64,000 nucleotides of DNA from Prosopocoilus inquinatus (Eukaryota > Arthropoda > Insecta > Coleoptera > Lucanidae). Both the position numbers and the translations under genes were made by a program. The first letter of the stretch is position 1. Each line of letters starts with the position of its first letter. Under the pieces are notes generated by a model, which had not been told where the DNA came from, searched no databases, and worked only from the letters and a program-made list of their open reading frames with translations. Positions 53,855 to 63,348 of this stretch are shown piece after piece. The stretch is from the NCBI GenBank assembly GCA_036172665.1, contig CM069877.1, forward strand, positions 26,189,001-26,253,000, written 5' to 3'.

Positions 53855-54506
53855 TTATGTCTTTCCCTTCGTCGTGCTTACCCTGTCCTGCCACTTCCTT
53901 ATTGTAGCTGCCCTGTTCTCTGTTTTGGCTTCCGGATTCGCGCCCCAGTTCTTACGCCTCTCGTCTGTCATGAGGTCGATGAGAATGATGTGAGCCAACA
54001 CTCCCAATGCTTCCGTGGATACGGTTCGGTATGCACGGGACACACCTATCAGCATTACTCTCTGGCATGACAACAGTTGCTCTCTGTTCCTCTTAACTTC
54101 AAGTGCTCTTGCCCATACGGGAGCCGCGTATAGAAGTGTCGTTTCGACTGCCGATGCGAGGATCCTACGTTTGAATTCCGACGCACCGCTTGTTCTGGGC
54201 ATTATTCTCCTCAGGGCGCCTGCTGTTTTTTGCGCTTTGCCTACTGCGTGCCTTATGTGGGCTCCAAAGTTAAGGTTCCGGTCAATTATGACCCCGAGGT
54301 ATTTACAAGTTTGGCCGGCTTGGACCCTTGTGCCCCTTATATACGTGTTCAGCTCGCGATGCTTCTTCTTGCCACTGATCATCACCATCTCTGTTTTTTC
54401 TGCTGCTATCTCCAGCCTATTCGCCTCCACCCACCGGCAGATCCTCGTCATCGCTGTATTTATTTTGGACTCCAGCTCTTCCTCATTCTTGGCCCGGGCT
54501 TGCTAC
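53855..54506 (-). pseudogene. R1-like ORF2, C-terminal RT part
   Basis: From about 54506 the minus strand reads AKNEEELESKINTAMTRICR, then ANRLEIAAEKTEMVMISGKK, CKYLGVIIDRNLNFGAHI (RT motif E region), and the C-terminal domain ETTLLYAAPVWARALE and SCQRVMLIGVSRAYRTVST. These are typical of R1/LOA-group RTs. The part before it (with FADD) lies on the other side of the inserted 1.3-kb repeat. The usual C-terminal CCHC region is not visible. Confidence 0.8.
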
Positions 54507-55825
54507 GTACCTGTACAGGTGACGCAAGTGATCGCCGTGACGAAAGTTTCGGCGTCGCCGGCCAGCCCCAGTGGGATAGGGTGGGTAAAACGAAACAAGA
54601 ATCTACTAGCTCTGATCAAACAAAAAAAGAAAATAAACCAAAATAAAGGCGCCACTTAATTTCTTTTAGGCTGAAAGGAACCGCGGGGAAAAATTAAGAA
54701 AACCACGTCTCACCCAAGATATGTTTTCAATACAGTTTTACTGACACGAAACAACATTAACATTAAACTGAGTCAAAAAATCGATAAACAAACCAAAATA
54801 TCTAAACACTAAACAAAAAAAAGCCGCAACCGCGCTTAAAATGTAAACACCAATCTCTTTAAACTAAATTAACCGGAACGGTGCGCAAAAAGAAGAGATA
54901 GCAGACAGCAACTTTTTCACGTATCACAACGCAGTGTGAAGCTACATGCCGTTTTCCGGTAGCGTAAAATAAAATAATAAACAGGCCCACCTTTTCCCTG
55001 TATTTGTCGCTCGTCGGTCGGAGTGTTGATCAGCTCCAGGTGTCCGCCGGGACTCACGAGACCGTGCCGAAGCGGGGAATGGCCAACAGAGTCAGACGCT
55101 CTTGCCGAAAGCGGCACCGAGGTGAGGAAACCCCTTAACTAAAGCCTGTTAGGAAGAAAGATACGCGATAGAAAGTGTCGAAGCGATACAGGACAACCAA
55201 CGACTCACCTGTTCGCAGAACTGCTTGGAAGGGAACAGGCGTAGACAATACGAATGTATTATAACTTTTTACGTGTAACGGAATATAGCCAGCTAAGAAA
55301 AGCTGTACTTGTCTTCGTCCACCATCAATTTTTGGGCGAAAACGTACACAAAGGAAGCACAACGACACGAAACGGGTTGTTACACCGAGAAGAACGAGAA
55401 TCATTCTGTTCTGACAAAATCGCTTCGCACCGGCGAACGGAAAGAGATGGGGTTAAAACAAGAAGAGATAGTGTGTCTCCGCCAACCGTGACAGAATCTT
55501 ACGTCAACGAGGACCAATGGGCTTAAAGAGCAGGGTTCAATTTCTGTGTAGCTAACGTGGGAACGGAATCGCTGATTTCACAATATGGTACAATAATGAG
55601 TAAATCAAAAAGGCTAAATAAAAATCTATGCGACCGGAGAATTTAACTTTCGCAACCCAAACTTTTCCTTATCCTAACTTTTACAGGAAAATGAGTAACA
55701 TGGGGAAATACTTTGAAAGCAAATCGACGGAGCGCAAAGAATTCGCCGGGCGGTCTGTGAAAATAATTTCACGGGGAACAATATACAGGGTGATTCGGGG
55801 TCGGACAGAAATTGAACGGTAACAG
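54507..55825. repeat. 1.3-kb interspersed repeat inserted in the R1-like RT gene
   Basis: Second copy of the repeat at 14505-17286 (GGCGTCGCCGGCCAGCCCC at ~54552, CAATATACAGGGTGATTC at ~55783). It lies between two halves of the RT gene. GCTAC occurs at both junctions (54502-54506 and 55826-55830) and may be a 5-bp duplication. Ends resembling TGTTACCG on the minus strand suggest an LTR, but no internal sequence of a parent element is present. Confidence 0.6.
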
Positions 55826-56110
55826 GCTACCACCGCAAAGTCGTCAGCAAAGGCCACCGCCTCTACCCCTCCCGGCATGGGCAACCGTAGGACCTCGTCC
55901 ATCAGTATGTTCCACAGGGTCGGCCCCAACACCGAACTCTGTGGGACTCCGCATTTCACTGGGATCCTGACCCCTGTTTCTACCTCCATTGTTCTGTGGC
56001 TGAGGTAGCTCGCCAAGATCCTCCTTGTATGTAGGCCTATCCCCTTGCTCTCCAGCTTTTCTTGGGTCTTATTCCAGTTGGCGGTGTTGAACGCGTTTTT
56101 GAGTTCGAGT
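55681..56110 (-). pseudogene. R1-like ORF2, RT palm fragment
   Basis: Reads TLELKNAFNTANWNKTQ (~56110-56060, first catalytic region), MASYLSHRTMEVETGVR, KCGVPQSSVLGPTLWNILMD and AVAFADDFAVV (FADD, ~55835). Upstream, the endonuclease C-terminus and RT motifs 0-2 are deleted. Confidence 0.8.
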
Positions 56111-56129
56111 GTGACTAGTACGCACAGTC

Positions 56130-57006
56130 TCCTCGTCTTGGCGCTCTTCTCTCTTTCCTCGGGCCGCGACCAGATTGTAAATTAACTTCTCCGGTGTGTA
56201 ATCCTTTTCCCTCTCGGTGCTGTGGCACCACACGTTTTTAAAGGTCCGCGGGTTCAATCTGTTCAAATTCCACCGTTTTTTGTAGGTTACAGCTTCTATT
56301 GCCGGCATCGTCCTCCGAACTTCGTAAATAATATACCTATGGTCGCTCAGACTTTCTTGTTTCAATACCTGCCAGTTTTCGATCCTTCGGCCTATCCCTG
56401 CGGTTGACATGGTCAGGTCGATTATGGATCCGGATTCTCCTCGCACGAATGTATATTCTGTCCCGACGGTCATGATCTCTAATTCATTTTCAGCCATCCA
56501 TTCTAATACGAGCTTCCCGCGTTTATTTAGTTTGTCCTCCCCCCATAGTGGGGCTTTCGCGTTAAAATCCCCTGTCACGATTTTCTCTTGTTTGCGGTCT
56601 TTAAGGCTTATCGTCAGGCTGTTGAGGATTTGCTCTACCCTCGTAGTTTCCGCGTTTGACGATATGTAGCACGAGTAGATGGTCGCCTCTCCGACGTCCA
56701 CCCACGCCCAGCCGTCGCCTACTCCCTGGTTGTTAACCTTTGCCTGGCAGGTCCTACAGAAGATTGCCGTATCCTGGTTAATGTCCATGATCCAGCCCCT
56801 TTCGCTTCCAATTTTGATGTTCGGTTCCGTGATCAGAATAATGTCAATGCTATTTTCCGAGGCACATTGCGCCAACATATCCGTGGCGTCTCGGCTTCTA
56901 TTCAGGTTAATCTGGGCTATTTTGATTTTATTCTCCCTCTGCATTCTTGACTCTCTTTCCCTTACCTCGCTGCCTCGGTCAATATTTGCTCGAAGAGCTT
57001 TAGGCA
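56130..57006 (-). pseudogene. R1-like ORF2, endonuclease domain
   Basis: Starts at MPKALRANIDRGSEV (57006), overlapping the end of ORF1. The endonuclease blocks are KIAQINLNRSRDATDML, IDIILITEPNIK, IVTGDFNAKAPLWG, RGKLVLEWMAENELEIM, GSIIDLTMS and SLSDHRYIIYEV. These are all the motifs of an R1-clade apurinic-type endonuclease. The frame loses homology near 56150, where a deletion joins it to the RT palm. Confidence 0.85.
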
Positions 57007-57575
57007 TTGTTGGTTGCTGTTCCGCCTTTTCCCTTCGTCCGAGCCTCTGCCAGCGCGGTTTTAAACGCGGGGCATCTCCTCGTATTGTTTCTATGGCCGT
57101 AGCCCTCGCACGTCCAACAGTACTCTCTTTCTTCCTGGCACTCCTTTGCCGTGTGTTCTTCCTTACCGCATTTCCGACAAAGGGCTTCTCTACTTGGGCC
57201 AGTGCACTGCTTTGCGAGGTGCCCAACCTTCCAGCACTTAAAGCATTTGTGAATTTCTTCTTTCGTCTTAACCCGGCATGACACCAGTCCTACTTTGATA
57301 TACCTCTCTTTGAGGAGCCTTCCCTCGCCTGCCCTACTGACCTGAACTACGGCCGTTTGCCTTCCGCCCCTGGCTTCTCTCAGGGTCGACACCACTGCTT
57401 CTCCACTCCCCAGTAGTTGGTCAATTATCGAACCTAGCTCCTCTTTCGAAGTGATGGCGTCGATATCGTACACGAATACCGTTCTTTCGAGGTTCCCAGT
57501 CCTCCTCACGACTGTGTCTTCCCCGGTGGTCTTCAGCGCCTGCCTCACTTTGCTACTGTCGGCGTCCTTTTCCAA
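57000..57575 (-). CDS. R1-like ORF1 (Gag-like) with three CCHC knuckles
   Basis: The 191-aa frame has the conserved Gag-like core (VFVYDIDAITSKEELG, VVSTLREARGGRQTAVVQV, VSCRVKTKEEIHKC). Three zinc knuckles follow: CFKCWKVGHLAKQC, CRKCGKEEHTAKEC and CWTCEGYGHRNNTRRC (~residues 125-175). It ends just past the ORF2 start. The N-terminus is probably truncated; the element begins ~80 bp upstream. The protein would bind element RNA. Confidence 0.8.
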   Translation of the reverse strand: MEKDADSSKVRQALKTTGEDTVVRRTGNLERTVFVYDIDAITSKEELGSIIDQLLGSGEAVVSTLREARGGRQTAVVQVSRAGEGRLLKERYIKVGLVSCRVKTKEEIHKCFKCWKVGHLAKQCTGPSREALCRKCGKEEHTAKECQEEREYCWTCEGYGHRNNTRRCPAFKTALAEARTKGKGGTATNNA

Positions 57576-58016
57576 TTAGAAAAGTATGTCCCCTTTCTTC
57601 GTCTCCCTTACACTTCTGATGTTCGTTTTAAGCGCCTGCACTTCCTTATTCTCCTTGGACTAGTTTTGCTGAATCTGCACATTTTTCAAAGTTCATTGAC
57701 TCGTTATACTGAACGAACACGCCGGATAAAATTACAACCCTTCTTCAACAACTAAACGGGGGTTAGATTTATTTTTTTCTCAACGACCTTTTCTGGTATT
57801 ATGACGTCATTGCCAACATTCTTCAGAGCTACAAGATGTAAAGATTTTTCTGCAACGGCCTCTTCGGCTCAAGAACTAAAGGGATAACTTCTTCACCTCT
57901 TAAACCGCTCCCCTAACTTAGGGGATGACTTTCAACGAAGGTCACTTCGGATGGACACATGTCATCCTCGATTTTTCAAGGTCAAAGTGGTCTAGGATCC
58001 CACTAGCTATACTACT

Positions 58017-58022
58017 CCGATA
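58017..58022. other. Polinton target-site duplication, right (CCGATA)
   Basis: Second copy of CCGATA, immediately after the right terminus CTACT. Confidence 0.92.
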
Positions 58023-58205
58023 TAATATTTTTTGTTCGTAAACAACAAGTTCATGCTTTGCGGTTATTGTGAAGATTGACGCTTTTATTAATTTGTGGAG
58101 GCGCTGTGCGTTGCTGTCACGTGCCCAGCCGATTTGTAATGCCGACAAATACACAACTTCCACATAAATGCAGAATTATATCAATGGAATAGGTTACATA
58201 CAATA

Positions 58206-59298
58206 TACCGGATGTCCCGCGCCATGTGCTCACTCTTCTAGAATCTTTATTTATTAATCGATTAACCTGAATTTTGGAGACGATAAACTAAACAAAAAAT
58301 GGAATTTTTCTACATACCGGCAGTCGTCCTAGGACTTCTGCTTTCGCCGAAAGTGATGTCAACTTTCTTATTTTAAATAGAACACCCTATACTTTTTACA
58401 TATTTAAAATCTACGGAGCATTACGAGTCCGAATACGTATCAATTGTTAATTTTGGTTTCCATGACAACGAAAAAAAAAACTTTTTTTATTTTTCAATCT
58501 AGAAAGCTATGAATTGCATTTTTTCGATCTAATGTGATCAAGTGTTTCAAAAAAATCACTCCTTTGATGGTATTTTGATTTTTAACATTTTTACAGTATT
58601 TGAAATTTTCATTAGCCCTTAACTCATTTTTCTCGATAGAACCTCATATGTTTCTTAGCTTAGTTCAACTGAACATTTTTTTCTGAATATGCTGATACCA
58701 AATACGTCATATTTTCTTTGAAAATAATTTAAAACAGAGCATATTTTATTGAAATTTTACAGTCCCTTTATTTCAAATGACTTTCAAAGAAAATATGACG
58801 TATTTGGTATCAGCGTACTCAGAAAAAAATGTTCAGTTGATCTAAGCTAAGAAACATATGAAGTTCTATCGAAAAAAATGAGATAAGAGCTAATGAAAAT
58901 TTCAAATACTGTAAAAATGTTAAAAATCAAAATACCATCAAAGGAGTGATTTTTTCGAAACACTTGATCGCATTAGATCCAAAAAATGCGATTCATAGCT
59001 TTCTAGATTGAAAAATAAAAAAGTTTTTTTTTCGTTGTCATGGAAACCAAAATTAACAATTGATACGTATTCGGACTCGTAATGCTCCGTAGATTTTAAA
59101 TATGTAAAAATATATAGGGTGTTCTATTTAAAATAAGAAAGTTGATATCACTTCCGGCGAAACCGGAAGTTCTATGACGACTATCGGTATGTCGACAAAT
59201 TCCATTTTTTGTTTAGTTTATCATTTCTAAAATTCATGTTAATCGATTAATAAATAAAGATTCTAGAAAGGTGAGCACATGGCGCGGGACACCCGGTA
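58206..59298. repeat. Foldback element with ~0.52-kb inverted arms
   Basis: The left end TACCGGATGTCCCGCGCC matches the inverted right end GGCGCGGGACACCCGGTA, with TA on both sides as a possible target duplication. Arms pair along their length, including ATGACAACG, GCATTACGAGTCCGAAT and CATATTTTCTTTGAAA; the centre is about 58730-58790. There is no coding sequence. The internal GTGTTCTATTTAAAATAAGA box resembles the same region of the elements at 1.4 kb and 24.6/33.5 kb. Confidence 0.85.
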
Positions 59299-60290
59299 TA
59301 TACATCAAAATTCTATCCGGAGATAGTAAGGCTCCTCTCCTAACTTGACGTAATCGCGTTGTACCATCGAAAGTCGTGGATCCAATGGGTGGATCTGGGC
59401 GCGTGATACCTCGTGGAACGTCAGTGGAGGTACTGTGAGAGGAATCAGTCGGTATGGTCTGGTGGAACCTTCGACCTCTGGTACGATGGCGGGTCCTCAT
59501 TGCGGCGACGGCGGCAAGGGGGACACCGCTCGGGGAATGCGAGCTTCTGACAAGACGTCCCGGAGTTCCTGTCGATGCTGATGTCTCCGCTAACGACTCC
59601 TCTTGATGGTCGCCTTCGTCTGCCCACGTGGTACCTGAGTCGGCGTCAGCTTGGTGGTCCTTTGAGGCTCGACTTAGAATCCGGCGGTGTGTCGCCCAGA
59701 CTTTATACCGCAGGAACTGATGATTTTGTCCTGGCTTATTCGGCGAGCGGAGCAGGAACCTGCGTTCTGGCCTATTCGGCAGCAGTAGCAAGATTTGCGC
59801 TCTGGCCTATTCGGCAGCAGTAGCAAGATTAGCACTCTGACCTATTCGGCAGCAGTAGCAAGATTTGCGCTCTGGCCTATTCGGCAGCAGTAGCAAGATT
59901 TGCACTCTGACCTATTCGGCAGCAGTAGCAAGATTTGCGCTCTGGCCTATTCGGCAGCAGTTCGTTCTGGTCTGATCGGCAGCAGGATTCGCAGGAGTCT
60001 GCTAGGGGTACGCGGCCGGTTTATATATGACCTCTTCCTGATTTGTTCCAAGAACACCCCTCTTGATCTTATATTCTACGTTTAATCCGTCTCATTAGAA
60101 CGTACACTTGCATCGGGAATTTCGCTGAATCCGTCCGCCGAGTGTGGTCATTAGTGCGCTTGTTAATGGCCTCGCTGCGTACAGCTTGAGGATTAGGGCC
60201 CGAGATTACTTAGGTAGCGGTTGGTGCGGGGAATAAGAATAAAAGAAAAATGTGGTCATACGTGAAGTCGATTTCCGGCTTTATGTACCA
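59299..60290. other. GC-rich segment with minisatellite; possible LTR-element remnant
   Basis: This stretch has clearly higher GC than its surroundings. It has a 185-codon minus-strand frame (59234-59791) that is Arg/Ser/Pro/Thr-rich without a recognisable domain, so it is not called as a gene. The right edge TTTATGTACCAAAGTTGGTAACC near 60280 could be an LTR/primer-site junction, but no LTR pair was found. Confidence 0.35.
59765..59965. repeat. 35-bp minisatellite, about 5-6 copies
   Basis: The unit is built on CTGGCCTATTCGGCAGCAGT followed by AGCAAGATTTGCGCT. Copies alternate between GGCC/GCGCT and GACC/GCACT variants, suggesting a two-unit higher-order repeat. Confidence 0.9.
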
Positions 60291-63200
60291 AAGTTGGTAA
60301 CCATTCTTGTTCTAAATGTGTTTCTGCGAGAGGTTATTCAAAATTAACTTAAATTGTGACGTTGACGTGAATTAATTATGCGTTGTTGAGATTATTATTC
60401 ATTTGGATATTTTTTAAACGGAAATAATCACATAACCACATTCTTGACTAATACTAATAACTACATAAAAATGTAATATAAATATGCTTAAAAATAAGGC
60501 TGTTATTATTTTAATTTAAATGCAGCACAGGTAATCGTCACACGTAGGAAATAACCATAAATAATAAATAACGATAAACGCACTGACCACCATTTAATTT
60601 TGAACTTCCCTCTCCAAGTTAGAACAAAAGTGGCGCCTGTACGGCCACACCCTCTTATCAAGGCTCTCTATTATTAATAAGCGGCAAATGTTTATTCTTC
60701 TAGGTTCCAAGTTCTTTTTTCATTTTTGAAAGATCACTGTACCAGTGAATCATTTCTGTGTATAAGAATATTAGGATTAAAAGGATCAGAATCAAGTCTC
60801 TTTACTTAATATGTATGTTTACAAAATTCATTGCATATATATGAATACGTACAGCCTTCACTTGATCAATTTCAATACTGCACTTTCATACCACCTAAAC
60901 CTAATGCAGTCAACTTTTTATACCTACCTTTTTATATGCCTGTTAGTAGTAAAATTTTCTAACCGCCCACCGGTTCCACAGTAATAGTGATTTATAAAGT
61001 AGGGAAGTAACTTTACTTTACAGTCAGTCGATATGTATGTAATCGCAGTCGTCTGGTTGATCCGCTACCGGTCACTACGAAAACTGGAGCGCCCACTAGT
61101 GGGCGATAGGGACCAGATTGACTACCACTGACTTAAATTGTTGCAACATGTGATTGACGGATTATAAAAATAATGTTTAATGTTTAACTATCCAGCTGAG
61201 GTTGTAATGGTATAATGTTTTTATAATTACTTCTTGTAGATGCCTTCCCACCTAAGATCGGTTAATTCAGGCGAAGTCTGAAATTTGGATGTAAAACGAT
61301 TATGACTTTTTAGCAAGTGGCCTTCTTAAACAGAGGCCTGATATATACCGATCCTCACACCAGTGTGATTTAATCCGAAAAAGAGCAGCCGGAGTTAACG
61401 AAAAACCTAATTATTATAAAATGACTCTCTATTGTTTCTTGGACGGAATGCTCGTCTATGCTGTTTTTCTCGAATCGAAAATTTAGAACTCATTAAGAAC
61501 CAAACATAAATTATAACTTTATAGAAACAAGTAGTGGCATGCAGTAGTGGGAAATAGACAGAATGCTCTGGACACCTTTTAATTTAATTTTGTTTGATAG
61601 TAGTGACTTGATTTAAGAAAACACTCGTCTCCTCTTTTTTCGTTCACTCTTTCTCATTCTATGTGTAAAATAAATTGACAATTTCTATGCACAACAAAAA
61701 AGTGATAAAACAGCTATTAAATTTATTTTTTATTTTTACTGCAGTAGATTAATGAAGGGATCATTACGTTTGCCACGCCCTCTTTTTTTTATATTCCATG
61801 ATTATCTTTGCGTTTCCGTAAAGTCATTTCGAAGTTTATAATTCTTCGGGGTCGCCCTGCTATACACATATTTTTAGAGACTCGTAAAATACTTTATGGA
61901 AATGTAACGAGAGTGCTCGTGGACATTTTTTACGTTCTCGTAAAGGAATACACTAAAGCAAACTATTGTCGAAAACTTACTTACTCATTTGTTATTCTTG
62001 GCAAGCCGTCGTTCTGTTTTCATGAAACGAACTTGTTCCCAACAACAAATAGATTCGTATGGCTGAAAAAGTTGTATTAAATGAAATCCTACCTCTTGTT
62101 TGATACTTTTGTAAGAATCCAAATTATTAGTATTATTTTTTTTTGTTTTGGTGCACTTAATTTAATTTACATACTTTACTAGAAGTCAGATCGGAATGTG
62201 ACTTCTTTGAAAACACAAAATGGAATATGTGCAACTGCATACTTATATAACGAACGCTTAAAGGATATCAACAAAGGAGATCATACTATCCCTATCAAGT
62301 TTAAGAAAAAAGATCAACCTTGCATTGTGCACTGTAATAAAAAACATTGCAGTCGCAGAGCAAAATATCGTTGAATTAGAGGTGAACCTGCAAAAAGTCT
62401 ACACGCTTATTACCAGCCATCACTTAATTGACTCAAGCAAAGACAAGAGAGTGCTGGGCGGTGTTGGACCTAAGACCATATAAGAAAACGGAGGAGGGCT
62501 TGCGCCAATCCGTAACTTACCGTATACTCAGAACCGAGTCGGTCCGACCCGCGAGGACGATGCTGTTGATTAAGGTTAAGTAACTTTGCCTACTTATTGG
62601 AGACGTCATGGGAAAACTCAAAAGTTATTACCAGATAGGGCGCCACGCAGCAGTGGTAATTTAATAGTAAAGAGAATACACAGCCGGAAGAGTGTATTCT
62701 GATCCATCCGCGGAGTGCCCAACACCCTGGGACTCGTATTCGGCTGTAAAATATTTCCCTTAAGCGTCGAAAAATCTCCGCAATAGTCTACCCCTAACTA
62801 TAACATACAAGAAAAAGCCACTTCGACCGAACACAAGGTCGAAAATGTAGGCAAAGAGCGTCTCTATGGGAGTACTCGCATGTCGGCTTACACCGAGAAA
62901 ATAAATCAACATCCAAAAAAGCATCAACACGAAAAAAATATATACCACCTTACCACCTCTGGCCCAATTTATTTGTCACATTTATAAAAACTAGAAACAA
63001 AATTTTTAAAACACAGAAACACACGTAAGTAGAAACTGTAATGTATTATAACAAATTTTACAAAAGAATTTAACATTATTTTGCAATAATTATACATTTT
63101 TGAACTCCTGAAATTTAAATAAGAGAAATATTAAGGCAATTTTTCGCTGCTAACATAGCTTCGGGTTTACATTTAATGCTGCGTGAAAGGCCGTTCTGAC

Positions 63201-63348
63201 GTCTTAGCTTTTCTTTGTTCCTATGTGTTGCGCAGTGATTAAATAAGCGTTTACGGTTTATTAACGTAAAAAATTGTCACTAGAGATTAAAAAGTTTTAC
63301 AGTTACAAGCGAACGAAGAGGCGCAATCTCATTTTGTAAACTCAACAC
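60291..63348. other. Unassigned stretch of ~3 kb
   Basis: No conserved gene recognised. A GC-richer patch at 62440-62760 (ACCCGCGAGGACGATGCTG, ATCCGCGGAGTGCCCAACA) has no identified function. The left part of a copia LTR may occupy the last few hundred bases. Confidence 0.45.

Larger units (their letters stand above)
53405..57660 (-). mobile_element. R1-like non-LTR retrotransposon with poly(A) tail
   Basis: The element occupies 53413-57652, between 8-bp duplications CCTTGGAC (53405-53412 and 57653-57660). The left TIR shows the empty target. In minus orientation it ends in nine A. It encodes a zinc-knuckle ORF1 and an endonuclease/RT ORF2. ORF2 has an internal deletion and is split by a 1.3-kb repeat (54507-55825). 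Confidence 0.88.
33757..58016. mobile_element. Polinton/Maverick element, complete boundaries, genes decayed
   Basis: A self-synthesising DNA transposon related to viruses. The termini are perfect inverted AGTAGTATAGCTAG / CTAGCTATACTACT, with TIRs of about 0.93 kb once later insertions are removed. The target duplication is CCGATA on both sides. The 24.26 kb includes about 11.6 kb of later insertions (two small retroposons, a solo LTR, the LINE and Penelope-like block, the R1-like LINE carrying a 1.3-kb repeat). Genes: capsid proteins, protease, a small basic protein and a phospholipase-like protein on the minus strand; ATPase, integrase, a small conserved protein and polymerase B on the plus strand. 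Every major gene has a lesion, so it cannot move on its own. Confidence 0.95.
52832..58016 (-). repeat. Polinton right TIR (split by the R1-like LINE)
   Basis: Matches the left TIR inverted, 52832-53412 and 57661-58016, with the R1-like element and its target duplication between. Net length is ~0.94 kb, close to the left TIR minus its retroposon. Confidence 0.92.

Noticed and set aside
53441..54659. Long plus-strand frames (e.g. 53469-53993, 54015-54659)
   Set aside because: They lie antisense to the R1-like RT and in a pyrimidine-rich tract; composition is Leu/Ser/Phe-rich with no domain.
55254..55526. Open frames within the 1.3-kb repeat
   Set aside because: Not preserved in the other copy at 14.5-17.3 kb, so unlikely to be coding.
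59234..59791. 185-codon minus-strand frame in the GC-rich segment
   Set aside because: Low-complexity Arg/Ser/Pro/Thr content, overlaps the foldback arm, no recognisable family. Described as unassigned instead.
62440..62760. Possible tRNA-derived SINE or small RNA gene
   Set aside because: GC-richer than its flanks but no A/B box pair or cloverleaf could be made by eye.
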